Shown: positions 52,393-64,000 of the stretch, piece by piece
Layout of the letters: each line of letters begins with the position of its first letter
Position numbering within the stretch: the first letter of the stretch is position 1
Assembly (NCBI RefSeq): GCF_024763615.1
Contig: NC_077224.1
Location: 36,652,712-36,716,711, forward strand
Length of the DNA: 64,000 nt
Source: Phlebotomus papatasi
Taxonomy: Eukaryota; Arthropoda; Insecta; Diptera; Psychodidae
Direction: 5' to 3'
Notes under the pieces: generated by a model
Databases searched by the model: none
Seen by the model: the letters and a program-made list of their open reading frames with translations, nothing else
Told to the model about the DNA's origin: nothing
Position numbers and translations under genes: made by a program

Positions 52393-54209
52393 GGGACAGA
52401 TAATCCTAACCGGCTTATGTAGGTGAGATTCTTAACGTGAGCTAACTCGGAGTGCATGCAAATTCGATTTGATGCTGAAGTAGGGAGACGCCATTCAGTT
52501 ATCTTGAATCAAATTCGTGAAATTATACAAATTTTGTATTTAAACCAAAATATCAAGGATTTGGATGAACTGACAGAAAAGTGTTATATGGGTGAAATGT
52601 AGACCAGAATGTTCTCTATAATTTTGCCGTAGAACTTGAACTCATCGATTACTCAGAAGCCAAGATAAGCGAGGTTTTTTGTTTCTTAACTCGTTTTTTT
52701 CATCCAGAGTTCCCCAAGTAGTCATTTGTTGAACTTCAACTATATCAAAGAATTGTTGTATTTTGCGGGACTTTCCATTTAAACCCCTATTTTAAGTGTC
52801 TTGGTGGAGTAGAGGCAGTCAAATTGGCATCTGAGTGATTTCAAAGCGTTATTATTGGAAAAATCAATTTTTTCACACTTAAACGGCAAAATCGGAGTGA
52901 TAGCGTAGTCTGAGTGGAAAATGATGTATGGACGAAATGTAGAGACAAATGTGCTCTACAATTATGTTGAAGTAATCATCAAAATCGGTTCAGCGACAGT
53001 CGAGATAATTGAGGTTATGTGATATTGAAATTGGTTTTTCGACTGTGGCGCCCCTGGTGTTGGTCCCACGAAGTTCAAATATTCTAGAAAGTTGTAGCAT
53101 TTGGTGAGATCTTTCGTTTAAGCCCTCATTCATCAAAATCGGTCACATAGAACCGGAGATATGATTTTTTGAATTTCGTGAACTTTGACCCCTCATATCT
53201 CCGGTTCTATTGAAACCACACGCATACGCACGCACTCTTTTGGAAACGTCCTAGACTGGACTACAACATACTAAAATTTCATTAACTTGCACAATGCCGT
53301 TTTTGAGAAAAGTGACTTTGAATTTCGATGAATTTTGACGCTATCACAGCGCCACCTGTGGTGACTTTTTGAACTTCCATCTGAAAATGCTCATCGAGAC
53401 GAAACCAAAAAGGTAAAATTTAGGTCGCTATGTTAATTAGAACCGGAGTTAGAGGCCGGTCAATGTTCGAACTTTGACCCCTTATAGCTCGGGTCAGGGG
53501 TTTTAGATCGACTTAAGGTTTTTTTGTTTGATAGGTATAATCAACGGCTACAACATACTAAATTTTCAGCCCGATGCACAATGGAATTTTTGAGTTATTT
53601 AACTTTTAAGATTTAAAAATTTTGTTTTTAATAATAGCGCCCCTAGCGGTGGTTTTATGAACTTGCGATTTTAGAAGGGGAGGTGGCATTTCACGAGATC
53701 TTTCCAAAAAGCCCTCAGTTTTTAAATTCTGACAATTATAACCGGAGTTATGGCCATTTTAAGAAATTTTTTTTGGACCCTTATAGCTCGGGTCAGGGGT
53801 GTCGGGGGACCTTAAGTTTGGTATTGATGGAAAGCTCTAAGGCCCAGCTATAACATACTAAAATTTGAGCCCGGTCGATGCCATAGGGGCGGAGCTATTG
53901 AGAAAACAAAAAAAGGGGGGTCTTCAAAATGGCGGAAGGAGGGGTGGGGGGTGGGGGGTCTATGCACCAAGTTGCAATTTTCACCCGATATATAACCTTT
54001 GCCGAAAACCGCAAGTCGATATCTTTTTTAGTTTAGGAGCTATTAAGCTCCAAAGAGCGGCCGGCCGGCCGGGAACGTAACTTAGCCACATATATATTCG
54101 GAATCAGGAAGTGGCGAAACACATTTTGGCCAAATTTGAGGTCGATCGGACGACATGAAATTTTGTTAGGATTATAGTAGGTGAGATTGTTAAGAATCTC
54201 ACCTAATAT
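52393..54209 (+). mobile_element. 1.8-kb repeat family J, full copy 2
   Basis: Same orientation, ends and internal modules as 44689-46533, about 7.7 kb away. Terminal TAGGTGAGATTCTTAAC at 52420 and inverse at 54189-54205. It differs mainly by a shorter CCGG tract (54058-54073) and scattered substitutions. Confidence 0.85.
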
Positions 54210-55025
54210 TATACTTGATTAAAAAATGCCACTAGTCTGTAGAGGCCTTAAGGATAAAATTAACATTTTAGAATTTGTCTCACCAGTAGTGTGTTTATTG
54301 CAGTTTATCCATTCTAATTTGCAGAAAATTTATAAAATTGAGTCAAATGTCTTATTCAAATTAATATTGTAACAATCTAATCTGGTTATAGCCTAAAAAC
54401 ATAAGTTTTAATTTTATCTACAAAGTTACATTTTCCTTTACTACCAAAATAAATAAAATGTTATCTATGTAAATAAAAATTATAATCATATAGTTAATTA
54501 GAACTTAATTAATTTTCACTACCTGAAAATATCTTGGATTTTAAATTTCTTTCTTTCACGTAATCATAGTTTAGCTGGAAATATACAATGAGTTCAAATA
54601 TGATCAATATCTATTTCAGGTTTAACGTATTTTAAATTTAGTATTTAGCTTGCAATGTTCTTGTGCTTCAGGTGGTGCTTCCTGTGTTAAGCATAGATTG
54701 GCTCGTTAGAAGTATAAATTTCACTCTCAAATCTATCTCATAATCTTGTGGGATTCTTTGGCATCTTTGGCTGATCTCACTTGGCTATTAAAAGACCACG
54801 CCAAGCGTCAATTTGTCCAAGTGATCTCTAAAACACTCAACTGTGACTTCAAATGGCAAATCCACGGCAAACGGTGGCCGATGAAAATTGCACACGGGTG
54901 AGATGTGTTGAATTCCGCCAACATGATGGGAAAAGATCATCTTCATGGTTAATTGTTCATTAAATAGGTGTATATTGTGTTCATAATGGTACATGGTGAA
55001 TTTGTAGGATTTGTGCGATGTTTAC

Positions 55026-55290
55026 TTTTATCATAGTTTTTAGGAGGGAGATGTCAAGCGATGACGCGATGAAGAACACCTGCTTCCAGTCGCGCGTTCG
55101 ACGAACCGCATGGTTACCTGCAAAAACACTCGTGCAGACAAGGCAAATCAATTTACTCAATAAACATTGCCCATTCAAATCGATCAATCGTGAATTACAT
55201 TTTTACAATGCCTCACATGTGGATGACATGATTGATTCACATTTTTATTAATTTTTAATTACCATAGTACTCTTCTTCGTTTGGAGCCAT
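55026..55290 (-). CDS. Candidate first two coding exons of an unidentified minus-strand gene
   Basis: Minus-strand ATG at 55290-55288 opens MAPNEEEYY and is followed by a GTAATT donor at 55262. After 144 nt a good acceptor (GAGTGTTTTTGCAG, ending at 55118) leads into GNHAVRRTRDWKQ in the matching phase. The second exon may stop at a GTGTTC donor (exon 55080-55117) or run on through VFFIASSLDISLLKTMIK to a GTAAAC donor at 55025. The region is CpG-richer than its surroundings and not repetitive. I do not recognise the protein; the start context (CTGTGATGG) is ordinary. A chance match is possible because both exons are short. Confidence 0.35.
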
Positions 55291-55645
55291 CACAGTGGTG
55301 GGCCTGGCCAAACTTCCGTGTTTGACGATCACTTTCGGTTTTTACTATTAAATCACTCCCTCCAACTATTTGGCAATTACACACCTGTCACTTGCACGAA
55401 AACATGGATTAGGTAAAATTTCTCAAATTTCTCACCTATTGTAATTAATAACAAGTTTTATTATCCTACAGTCAGGCTGAAACTTTGCCAAAGTATTTCT
55501 AGCATCATCTTGATTTTGAATATATTGGCTAAAAAGCAAATAAAACTTTTCCTCGCTTATAATTTCTGAACAACATGATAGAATAAGACTAACAAATATT
55601 TCAATGGAGAGAGAGGGAGTCAATTATTCCGAATAAAAGTAATTT

Positions 55646-55829
55646 AGGGGAATGTGCCCATGCTTCATACTATTGGAAGCTTCGAAATGACTAAATTTTC
55701 TATGTTTCACAATATATATGTTACTCATCGCTATCATATTTTAAAAACTATGGGGAAGTGGCCAGCTTTTAAAATATATTGGGGACTATAATTTTACGAC
55801 TGACTGATTATGCCCCGGTTTCCCCTACT
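55646..55829. mobile_element. TAGGGGA-group MITE (TAGGGGAATGTGCCCATGCT)
   Basis: Ends TAGGGGAATGTGCCCATGC and TTATGCCCCGGTTTCCCCTA inverted but imperfect. The same ATGACTAAATTTT block after the left TIR is seen at 37255, next to a broken TAGGGGAAAGTGC pair. Confidence 0.65.
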
Positions 55830-55992
55830 ATCCCTACCCTTTTTTTTATTTGTTAAGGTTATTACCGGACTGCAGGTCAAACTGTACGAGGTATCGACTT
55901 CCGGTTTTCAGTCTTTTTACTTACCGAAATTGAATTTTTTGCTTACCAAGTTTGCTAATTTACTTATCAAGATTTACTAATTTACTTATCAG

Positions 55993-57114
55993 TAGGGGAG
56001 ACTGGGGCAAAAAGTCACGAATTGAAGGTTTGGAAATTCAATATCTTCCAAGATAAAAGATATAGCGGCTTAATTTTTTTTTCCATAGATGGCCTCCATA
56101 GACCTTCTTCAATGTCGTAAGTTTCTTAGAATTCGAACAAGGAATTTAGAAAATTAAAAAAAATTGAAATTTTTAGCCCTATTTTTGAATTGTTTTCCTT
56201 GCAGAAGATATCAATTTTGACCTACTTATTTTCAAAAATTAATGCACTGGTGAATATTTCCTAAATGATTTGGATTCTCTAAATACGAATCAGCTATCCG
56301 TTTTAGAATTTTACAAAGATTCTTTTTTTCCAGAAATCGTTTTATTAAAAATGACCACTTGGGGTAAAAAGTTACAAAAGGTAGGGGAGATCGGGGTAGA
56401 ATTAGCCACGTATAGTATTAGATAGTGGTATCTTATAGTTTGCCTACGAAAGAATATTGAGGAAAGCACTCTTTATTCTAATTATATACATCCCTTCCTA
56501 TTCATTGAAATATTTATCAACCTCATACAAACATTTTTTGTACAAATTGTACGCAATGAAAAGTTTAATTTAGTGGCTAACTCTACCCCGGTCTCCCCTA
56601 TAGTGCAAAAAGTAACAAAGACCGAAGCAATTTCTGATGTCTCACGGCGAGAAGAAACGTCATTTCCATGTCTCGCCGCTTTTTCTTTGCATTGGTCAAA
56701 CGATTAGCAATCTCTTGTGTGTTTTTCTAAAATAGCTTGAAAAGCACTTTTCTCGTTCAGATAGAGAAAACTGTCTTTTAAAAAGGTGTAGAGGACTAAG
56801 TTTTCTATGAAAATATGTCACCTAGCTATTTTTTTTTAAATTTACGGAAGCCCGTAATAAAGCAAATCAAAATGTGGTAATATCCCATACCTGGTACTAT
56901 TTGCCCCAGCATTTTTAAGAATGGTCACAAAATTACATTTTAGAAAATAGCTCGATAAATGTATTTTCTTACAAAATAGAGGAAAATGACTTTCACAAAA
57001 TTGTAGAACGGTAACTTTCCTATAAAATTGCGCTAATTAGAAATTTTTGGGGTGCTCGGGTAGTTTGTAAAAAAATAAAATATCCGTTTGTGACTTTTAC
57101 CCCAATCTCCCCTA
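55993..57114. mobile_element. 1.12-kb TIR element (TAGGGGAGACTGGGGCAAAA) with a nested MITE
   Basis: Ends TAGGGGAGACTGGGGCAAAA and TTTTACCCCAATCTCCCCTA inverted, followed inward by AGTCAC/GTGACT. The element at 56382-56600 lies inside. CACTTGGGGTAAAAAGTTACA and GCAAAAAGTAACAAAG words recur inside. No protein is encoded. Confidence 0.85.
56382..56600. mobile_element. 219-bp MITE (TAGGGGAGATCGGGGTAGAA) nested in 55993-57114
   Basis: Ends TAGGGGAGATCGGGGTAGAA and TCTACCCCGGTCTCCCCTA inverted, then TTAGCCAC/GTGGCTAA. It interrupts the host element between AGTTACAAAAGG and TAGTGCAAAAAGTAACAAAG. Same family as 62975-63907. Confidence 0.88.
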
Positions 57115-57804
57115 CTAATTTACATTTCAAAAATGATTTACCAGTTCAAAATATTACGAAAAACTGGGATGTTTTGCTATCCTTGTTTATTGTGTAATAA
57201 AAACTTGGATTTATTTGAGAATTTAATTTGACTTCTTAATTCTCAGAAAAAGAAAGCATAATGTTTTTAACAAAGTATTTAAGGCCAAAATTAGAGATTT
57301 TCTTTTATGAATTGAAAACTATTGACATTTTAAAATATACGTGTTCACAATATGATTTTTAGTATAGGTACCCATATTATTTAAGGATTTCAAAATCCCT
57401 GGAGATCATCTTTGAAATTAAAGAAAACTTAAAGAAGATTGACGTATCCATTTCAGCCTTATTAAAGTAATTTGGCAGTGTAAAATTAGAGACTTTTATC
57501 AAAGAATACGAACCAGTCCTTAGAGGTAGGTTTAAAGATTTAACGCTTAAAGATTAACTTTAAAACTGATTTACTTCAATTTTTTCCTTAATTTAAGTTC
57601 TAAGTTTAACATGGCTAAACCATTTTCGTAAGTATTTTGGTAAAAACGGTAAATAAAAATTTTTGGAGTTTTACTTACCAATTTTTAGTTTATACTTACC
57701 AATTTTTATGTTTTTCTTACCAATTTTGATGTTTTCTTTACTAAATTTGCCATTTTTGATTTTTTTACTTACCATTTTACCAAAATACTACCATTCTGCT
57801 ACAG

Positions 57805-57996
57805 TCATTTAACTTGTAGGTATTCCGAAATAACCTTCAATAAAATCCATTCTGTATAAGCATATCTAGACTTATTATTGGGTTTTCTCTTGCGAATTTC
57901 ATGCCACCCAAAAATAGTTGTTTTTCGCGGAGGCGACAAAGAGGGTCCTCCAGAAGCACTTCTTTTTTTCTCGTTGTATGGCTGCATCAACCCTCG
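57805..57996 (-). CDS. Orphan minus-strand frame, unidentified
   Basis: Reads MQPYNEKKRSASGGPSLSPP then RKTTIFGWHEIRKRKPNNKS and a further AYTEWILLKVISEYLQVK before a stop. Basic and Ser/Pro-rich with a plausible codon pattern in the first 45 residues. It could be an exon after GTTGATGCAG or a transposon scrap; neither can be shown. Not recognised. Confidence 0.2.
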   Translation of the reverse strand, partial: RGLMQPYNEKKRSASGGPSLSPPRKTTIFGWHEIRKRKPNNKSRYAYTEWILLKVISEYLQVK

Positions 57997-59344
57997 ATTT
58001 TTTTTTTTCAGAAAAAAAGCTCAACAGCACTTAATGTCATCCATGCAAAGTCGTGTGCAACTGTGCTCATGACCCCACGACTCATTTGCAGAAGTGACGC
58101 AGTCCACAAGATTTTTCCAATGATTTTGCGCTTTAACAAATTATCAATTATACTATAAATGCTGTTAGAAATGTGTTTTATTGTGGATGGAGAAAAAAAA
58201 TATTCAAATTCCTGGCCACGATCTCACCTTGAGGCAACTATTCAGGCAAATAAGAGAAATATTTCCCGAAACGTTAATTTATTTCGCACTGTTAAAATTG
58301 TTTGGATGATTTTTTTTTAGGAGGAAGGAGGGAGGGATTAACTTGTTTTTTTACGCATAGATTAGACATTTTTATACTTCCGATTTCGACATACAAAAGC
58401 TCATCTTGGCGAGCTTCTGGTGTTCAGGGCTGAACTTATGGGAGGTGTTCGTTGGCTTCGAGAGGTTTATGGGAGGGTCATCTGTTAAATCTGCTAAACA
58501 GTGTATTATTAGAGAAGACTGAGGTGAGTGACTACGGTGAATTTTCATGATTTTCTCCTTGGCAGGAATACTCTCTCGATGTTTTTAGCTCGGAGAGTTC
58601 TTTTGAACCATTTATTTTGTAATTACAGGTTGGAATTTTTGGCGAAGATTTAAAAGCCAGTTTATAGTCCAAGGACCTTCAATGTCATTTATGAAGATAA
58701 AAAAATAATCAATTTTTAAAAAATTATTGAATAAATCAAAAATGAAATATGAGATTGTGTTTTCGTTCAGTAAAATACTTTAGGATAAATATATTTATAT
58801 CAAGAAACTGTTCCAATTCCAATACATTTTTGATTATCCACATCAACGAAACATAATGTTTATATTAATTTCGGCAAAGAGGTATGAAAAAAGTTGACTT
58901 GCGTAACAGTCCTCCACGAATCTAAAACGTAAATGTTTTTTTTTAGTCTTATATATTTTATAATAATTAAGTCATCAACTGGGTGTTCAAAAAACAATTT
59001 TTTTTTAAAAATAGTTTTAGATTAAGAATATTAAAAAAAAACTCCCTTTGAAACTATATAAGAAGAAATTTTGAAATGTAATAAAATCATCTTTTATCTT
59101 TTTAAAAGCTTAAACTTTCGATTTTAAAAGTATAGCATTTAAAATAATTGAGACATAGTAATTTTGCATGCTAAAAGTAATTGATGTGAATTTTTTCATG
59201 CCATCTATTTTAATTATTAAAAAAAAATCTAAAATTTTGTAAAATGCTTTAAATTTTACTCAATTAGCTGAAAAAACTTAAATTGCATGACATTTTTGGA
59301 TTACATCTAAAGCTAAGTTTTCATACACAGAATAAAAAAGATAA
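57997..59344. other. Unassigned stretch
   Basis: 58180-58680 has mixed composition without repeats; 58680-59344 is very AT-rich. No supported gene. Confidence 0.3.
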
Positions 59345-61080
59345 TAGGGGAAAGTATTCTCCCAAGGGGGAGATATTAGTGTTGAAAGTGGTGTACAGGT
59401 GAAAATGAAGTGCTTGGAAGTCTTTGGAAGTGGAATGCCCAAATATAGTTTTTTTGTCTAATTACGTATTTTTCAAACTTATGTTACTTTTAGTTAAGAT
59501 CTTTAATTCGGGCGGCACACTGAAAAGATTTGTTGAAATTGTTAAGTTCGATTATGACAATAAATGGAGTATATACACACAAATTTATTATAGCTTAATT
59601 GTGTTGTAATTTTTCCAAGGAAATACTTAGCTAAATCATAATTTTCCTTAATTTTTACGGGAATTTTAAATTCCTGTAATGGCTCGCAAATAATGACATA
59701 CATAGCTATGCAATGCAGTTGACTTTGAATAAATTTTATATAATTTTTTTCTAAGTTATCGTAAATGTATAAGGATGATCGCATAAATTCGTGGGACTTT
59801 TTCGCCAATGTCTTTAAGGGGTGTCCCATAGGTCACCTCTACCATTTTTGTTCATCTTTTTGCATATACTGGAAAGGTTTTATTAGTATATTACATCTCT
59901 TCATGTCAAAAGAATTCTTCAAAAAAGTTGATTTATGCTGTTAAGGACTTGTACCAAATGAAGGACGAAAAGATGCGTTTGTAATATTTTATATTAGACT
60001 ACTTTTGAAAAGGTCTAATAACAATTTATAAATTGGTAAAATGTTGGAAAAAAAATAATTATATCGTATTGCGCTATTTAGAAAAGCTTGAATTCGCGGT
60101 ATAAGGAGAACTTTATAAATGTGGGCATTTTTCTCCTGATTCTTGGTACCAGCGATCGTCAGTGTTCCTCGGATCGAAAGGCTAGCCCGCGTATCGGAAT
60201 CTCGAAATAAAATGTATTTTTGAAAATTATTCTGCATTTTAGCAAAGATTTTTAACTAAATCATTTAACAAAACCAAAAATGCATTATGTTGGTTCATTT
60301 TAATCTGCAGAACCAATTTTCTCTTTCAGTTTCTAAGAAAATTGTTATTAATTAATACACCAATAATCAAAAACCGTTCCTTTTATTTTTAAAGGATTTT
60401 GAAACCAGAGTGAGAATCAAGCTTTACAAAAAGTGAAGATACGTATGAAGTGCTCACTCGTATATTTAGAATCTTGCAGATTTTTCAGTATAGTTTCAAT
60501 AATTACAAACGAAATTACGTTTTTTTTAGATACTCTATTTTCCAAAAGTAGCTTCACTAGTCTATTAGAAAAATTCAAAATATGTTGATACCCCTTCATC
60601 TGGCGCTAGAAAATCAAAATAAAAGAAAAAATTTAAAAATATGTGTAAAAATTAGTTTCTTGAGATTTTTTAAAAGTTTTCCTTATTATATTATGCATCA
60701 GATTAAATAAATTACTGATTTCAAAGTATGAGAAGTGCATGAAGTGCAAGAAGTGCTGGAAGTATTGCATTATTTTCGAGAGTGTTCCGAAGTTTTGGAA
60801 GTGCGAAGGTCTATTCCATACAAATTGTGGAAGTGCCTGGAAGTGGTGTACACATTTTCACCCAATTGTCTCCCCCTTGTATTCTCCCCTCGAAAGTTCA
60901 TGCCTTCCAATAATGCGAATTTTCTGTTATTTTTCCTAAGAGACTTACACATTTCTATTAAATATTAAGTTAGTTTATTATCAAGTATTTATAATTATGT
61001 GTAAGTCTCGTATGATAAACAAAAGAAATTCACATTATTTGAAGGCATGAACGTTCGAAGGGAGAGTATACTTTCCCCTA
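59345..61080. mobile_element. 1.74-kb TIR element of the TAGGGGA group
   Basis: Left end TAGGGGAAAGTATTCTCCC, right end GGGAGAGTATACTTTCCCCTA. The last 200 bp (60880-61080) match the 219-bp MITE at 11386-11604, including inverted AAGTTCATGCCTTC / GAAGGCATGAACGTTCGAA, so that piece may itself be nested. A GAAGTGC / GGAAGTG simple repeat occupies 60732-60850. No transposase is apparent. Confidence 0.55.
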
Positions 61081-62974
61081 CTTTTAACTTTTAAAAAAGT
61101 GATAAAATAAAACTTCTCTTTGAAAATTTTAAAGTCATTCAAAGGGTAACATAGGTCATAAGCATTTTGTTTTTTGAACTATCTGAATGAACTTTCATTG
61201 TGAGTTAATCGGTCTGTCTTCTAAATATATTTTTATAAAAACAGGAAAATAATTTCTATGAATAGCCTAACGTATGCTGAAAATTCAAGTTTTTATTTGT
61301 AATATGATTAACAGTTGTTGTTGTTGGCGTGATTAATCATTATGCAAATTAAAAGTAGTCGTAGTTTCATTCAAATTATAATAGATTCAAATTGATACAC
61401 AATTTGTCAGTAACTGTTAATTTATTAAAATCGCCAAAAATTTTTACTCTTCCCTAAACAAGAAATATTTATCTATTTACTATTGGAATTTTTGTCTAAA
61501 GATTTTTCGTTGATTTCTGCGTTGTCCAAGGTTTTTTTCTGGAGGAATTCTAAATAAAAATTTCTTCTGAAAATCTTTATGAAACTTGACCCAAAATATT
61601 TCAGAGATTGTTTAAGATAACAATAAAATACCCGCGCGAGTTCAAAAGATTCAGAAAATATCTTCCAGAGAGAGAGAGAGAATAAAGGAATTTTTGGCAA
61701 ATCTTCGTGGTGGAATTGGGGATTAGGGCATAAATTATTGGATTTGATCCTCTGTCTGGCAATCTAAATAGTATCACGGTTTTAGAATTTGGAATTTTGA
61801 AACAAATCTCTTGGGAGGTGTATTAATTGATGACTGTAGGCCAGGTAGGCAAAAATTTTCTCTCTTGGTAATTTTAGGTGACTCGATAAGCATAATTCAA
61901 GGTTTAGTCGAACTAATTTTTGTCAATATTGACTAAAGTGGAATCTGTGGGACCCCCAAGTGTCTGTAAATTAAATAAATATTGATTAGAATTGTTCGAT
62001 AAACAAGGAATGGTGTATAAGAAATGCGAAAAGCCATGTAATTGGGTTGCATCGTCCTTGTGATCAAAATATTGGATTTTGTGAAGTTTGGAAGGTAATA
62101 GCCATAAGATTGGCAAATATTAATTTGTGACATGGAGTAATTACAATTATGAGTGTCTTGGGCGGCTAAAGTGATAATTGAAGTCGCACAAGACGCTGGT
62201 TGATATTGGAAAGAATGAAAAAAAAAATTGAGAAAAAATGCCAGCATAGTTTGGAGAATAAATATTAATTATATAATTAGTGTTCTTTTAATCATTGTCC
62301 GCCACTTGGCTTTTTTTCCTGAATTCACAATGCGAGAATCATTGAGCAAACCAAATACAGACTTTTTGTCTTTATACTAACTAAGCTCATCTCACTCTCC
62401 AGCATCTCCAACCTATCAACTTGACAATTTAATTGGGAATTGTGTTAATTTCTCAGCACATGGCGTGATTAAACACCTGACTTGGATGTCATTGCAAATT
62501 AGACAGCATTATGTCGTTCAGATCAACCATCAGTGTCATCTTTTTGTCCTTCTGTCTCTTGAGATACTATTTTTCGCGGAATTAAATTGCAAGACTGATG
62601 TTTTTTGATGTTCCAGTTAGAACTGAAATATTTCAATGATATTGATTTTATACTCTATCTACGAAGAGGTTATGTGCTTTTGAGGTTATGTATATTCCCA
62701 AAATTTTAAAGCTTATTAAATTTATTCCTCCTTAGAAAAGGGGATTTTAATAAGTTAGGAAGAAAATTAAATAGTCTTATTATTTTTATTGCAATTTAGG
62801 TGATTATGCATTTCAAGCACTCTGATTTGAGATTATGCAAATAAATTAGGTTATAAAAGAACAGATTAAAATAAATTTTGCTATAAAAGACGTTCAGACA
62901 AAAATAAAAGTATCATAGGTGAATTATATTTAAAGTTATCTTACTGACAAAACTTTTTTATTTCAAAGAAATAC
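61081..62974. other. Unassigned stretch
   Basis: No element signatures except a GAGAGAGAGAGAGA run at 61667-61681. 61720-62640 has moderate composition and may be intron or regulatory DNA. No supported gene. Confidence 0.3.
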
Positions 62975-63907
62975 TAGGGGAGACCGGGGTACAATTAGCC
63001 AGGGGCAGAAGTAGACAGTGGATTTTTCTCGGTTCCCTTAAAATGTACCTTGAGCAAAGTATTTTTTAATGAAAGTAGGAACACATCCCCATATTCCCAG
63101 AAATATTTATAAGTATGATCATGTTATCCTACAATTTAGAAGCATTTTTATAAAATGGGTATAAAACTGCAGTTTTGATGTTTCAGTTTTTGGACCAGCA
63201 TTTGGTTTTCTGAGTTTGTAGTCAAGATTTCATAGTTTTACCTCGTTTCTGGTTTCATAAACCTAATTAAAAAATATTTTTCACTTGGATAATAATTGTC
63301 CAATTTTTTATATAAGATGAAAAACACTAAAACAGCCCTCGGGGCAGTTGTAGCCACTCTTCCGTGGCCGGATAAAACTATCAATGATTTTTCACTAATA
63401 CATGGATAATTGTTAGATGAAAGAGTACTATTGATATTCCAAGCAATATTGCCATTCGGATGAAAAATTTGTGAAATAGATTTTTTCAGGATATTTTCAT
63501 CAATTTTGCCGCAATTACAAAAATGTCATAAAAAAGTCGACTAAAGTCTTTTTCATTAGGTTTAAGTTACATATTTAGTATCAGTGGGCTTCAGTGGATC
63601 AAGTGAAATAACACTTGGTATTTCCAGTTTTAAAATTTCGTCTGGAAAACTGGTGGCAAATAGCACCCCGAAAGTGGCTAAATCTACCCAGGCCGGGGCA
63701 GGTGTAGCCAATGTGTCATACTTTTTTCATTATCCTCTCTAGAAAAAGCCAAGGATTTGAGAGCTCTGAACTATACGGTTTTATAGAGCCAATATCTTAA
63801 TGCTACTTATGAAACATAAAAACATTAGACAAACTTTATCATTTTTTCACAAATCATGCGCGAAAAAAAGCTTCATTTGCTGGCTAATTCTACCCCTGTC
63901 TCCCCTA
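62975..63907. mobile_element. 0.93-kb TIR element (TAGGGGAGACCGGGGTACAA)
   Basis: Ends TAGGGGAGACCGGGGTACAA and TTCTACCCCTGTCTCCCCTA inverted, with TTAGCCA/TGGCTAA inside. A GGGGCAGTTGTAGCCACTC / GGGGCAGGTGTAGCCAATG word repeats internally (63342, 63695). It is a long relative of the 219-bp MITE at 56382-56600. Confidence 0.85.
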
Positions 63908-64000
63908 CTATGCTCGAGTTTTTGTGTTTTATTCAAATTAAAATGCCAAATGAAATACTTTAGAAATATTTGTATCACAATCTAAAAATATTCTTGTAGA

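Noticed and set aside
44689..54209. Classic Helitron assignment for repeat J
   Set aside because: A terminal hairpin is present, but the 5' end does not start TC and the 3' end does not show CTRR placed 10-15 bp after the hairpin; kept only as an alternative.
59989..60237. Minus-strand frame of 82 codons starting with ATG
   Set aside because: The first 45 codons look plausible, but it lies inside a TIR element, becomes AT-rich, and matches nothing recognisable.
60735..60968. Two overlapping plus-strand frames
   Set aside because: They are produced by a GAAGTGC/GGAAGTG simple repeat.
1..64000. CRISPR arrays, bacterial operons, riboswitches
   Set aside because: The window is eukaryotic; the 14-nt arrays at 5157-5466 are foldback arms without spacers.

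Overview
The window is AT-rich eukaryotic nuclear DNA: spliced exons, small (93-146 nt) and large (up to 8.9 kb) introns, and very many short inverted-repeat elements. Protein similarity and repeat style point to an insect, probably a nematoceran fly such as a sand fly. The species call is tentative because I recognised no species-diagnostic repeat.

Left half (1-31379, + strand): one gene dominates, the 3' part of SMG6 (EST1A), the PIN-domain endonuclease of nonsense-mediated mRNA decay. I can place 11 exons with consistent phases, 1733 nt in all, encoding the last 576 residues and the stop at 31377-31379. They cover the C-terminal part of the helical EST1 domain, an acidic and coiled-coil linker, and a PIN domain with its three catalytic Asp positions. 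The 5' exons lie left of the window. The introns hold mobile-element remnants: at least 20 MITE-type elements, a tRNA-derived SINE, a broken pogo-type (psq HTH + DDE) transposase with two later insertions inside it (23-24 kb), and a 1.55-kb long-TIR element that contains a Tigger-type MITE with a transposase start codon still visible (26.4-28.0 kb).

Right half (31380-64000): no gene is recognised with confidence. Two minus-strand stretches look like real exons of unidentified protein(s): 33127-33290, a membrane-segment exon, and 55290 down to about 55026, two small exons beginning MAPNEEEYYGN. If both are real, much of this half may be introns of a minus-strand gene; this is inference. The rest is layered mobile DNA: three non-LTR retrotransposon remnants (37.3-37.9, 43.8-44.2 and 46.6-47.6 kb, all minus strand), two near-identical 1.8-kb repeats in direct orientation (44.7-46.5 and 52.4-54.2 kb) with a third partial copy at 39.9-40.8 kb, a SINE sitting in a MITE with a clear 12-bp target-site duplication (51.7-52.4 kb), a GC-rich 213-bp palindrome (36.2 kb), and a family of elements starting TAGGGGA and ending TCCCCTA.

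The strongest biological content is the SMG6 gene model. The most unusual DNA is the foldback minisatellite family (unit about AATCCCGAAAGCC), the 1.8-kb repeat family with terminal hairpins and a CCGG tract, and several filled-site/empty-site pairs that show insertion events directly. I found no convincing new multi-gene system.
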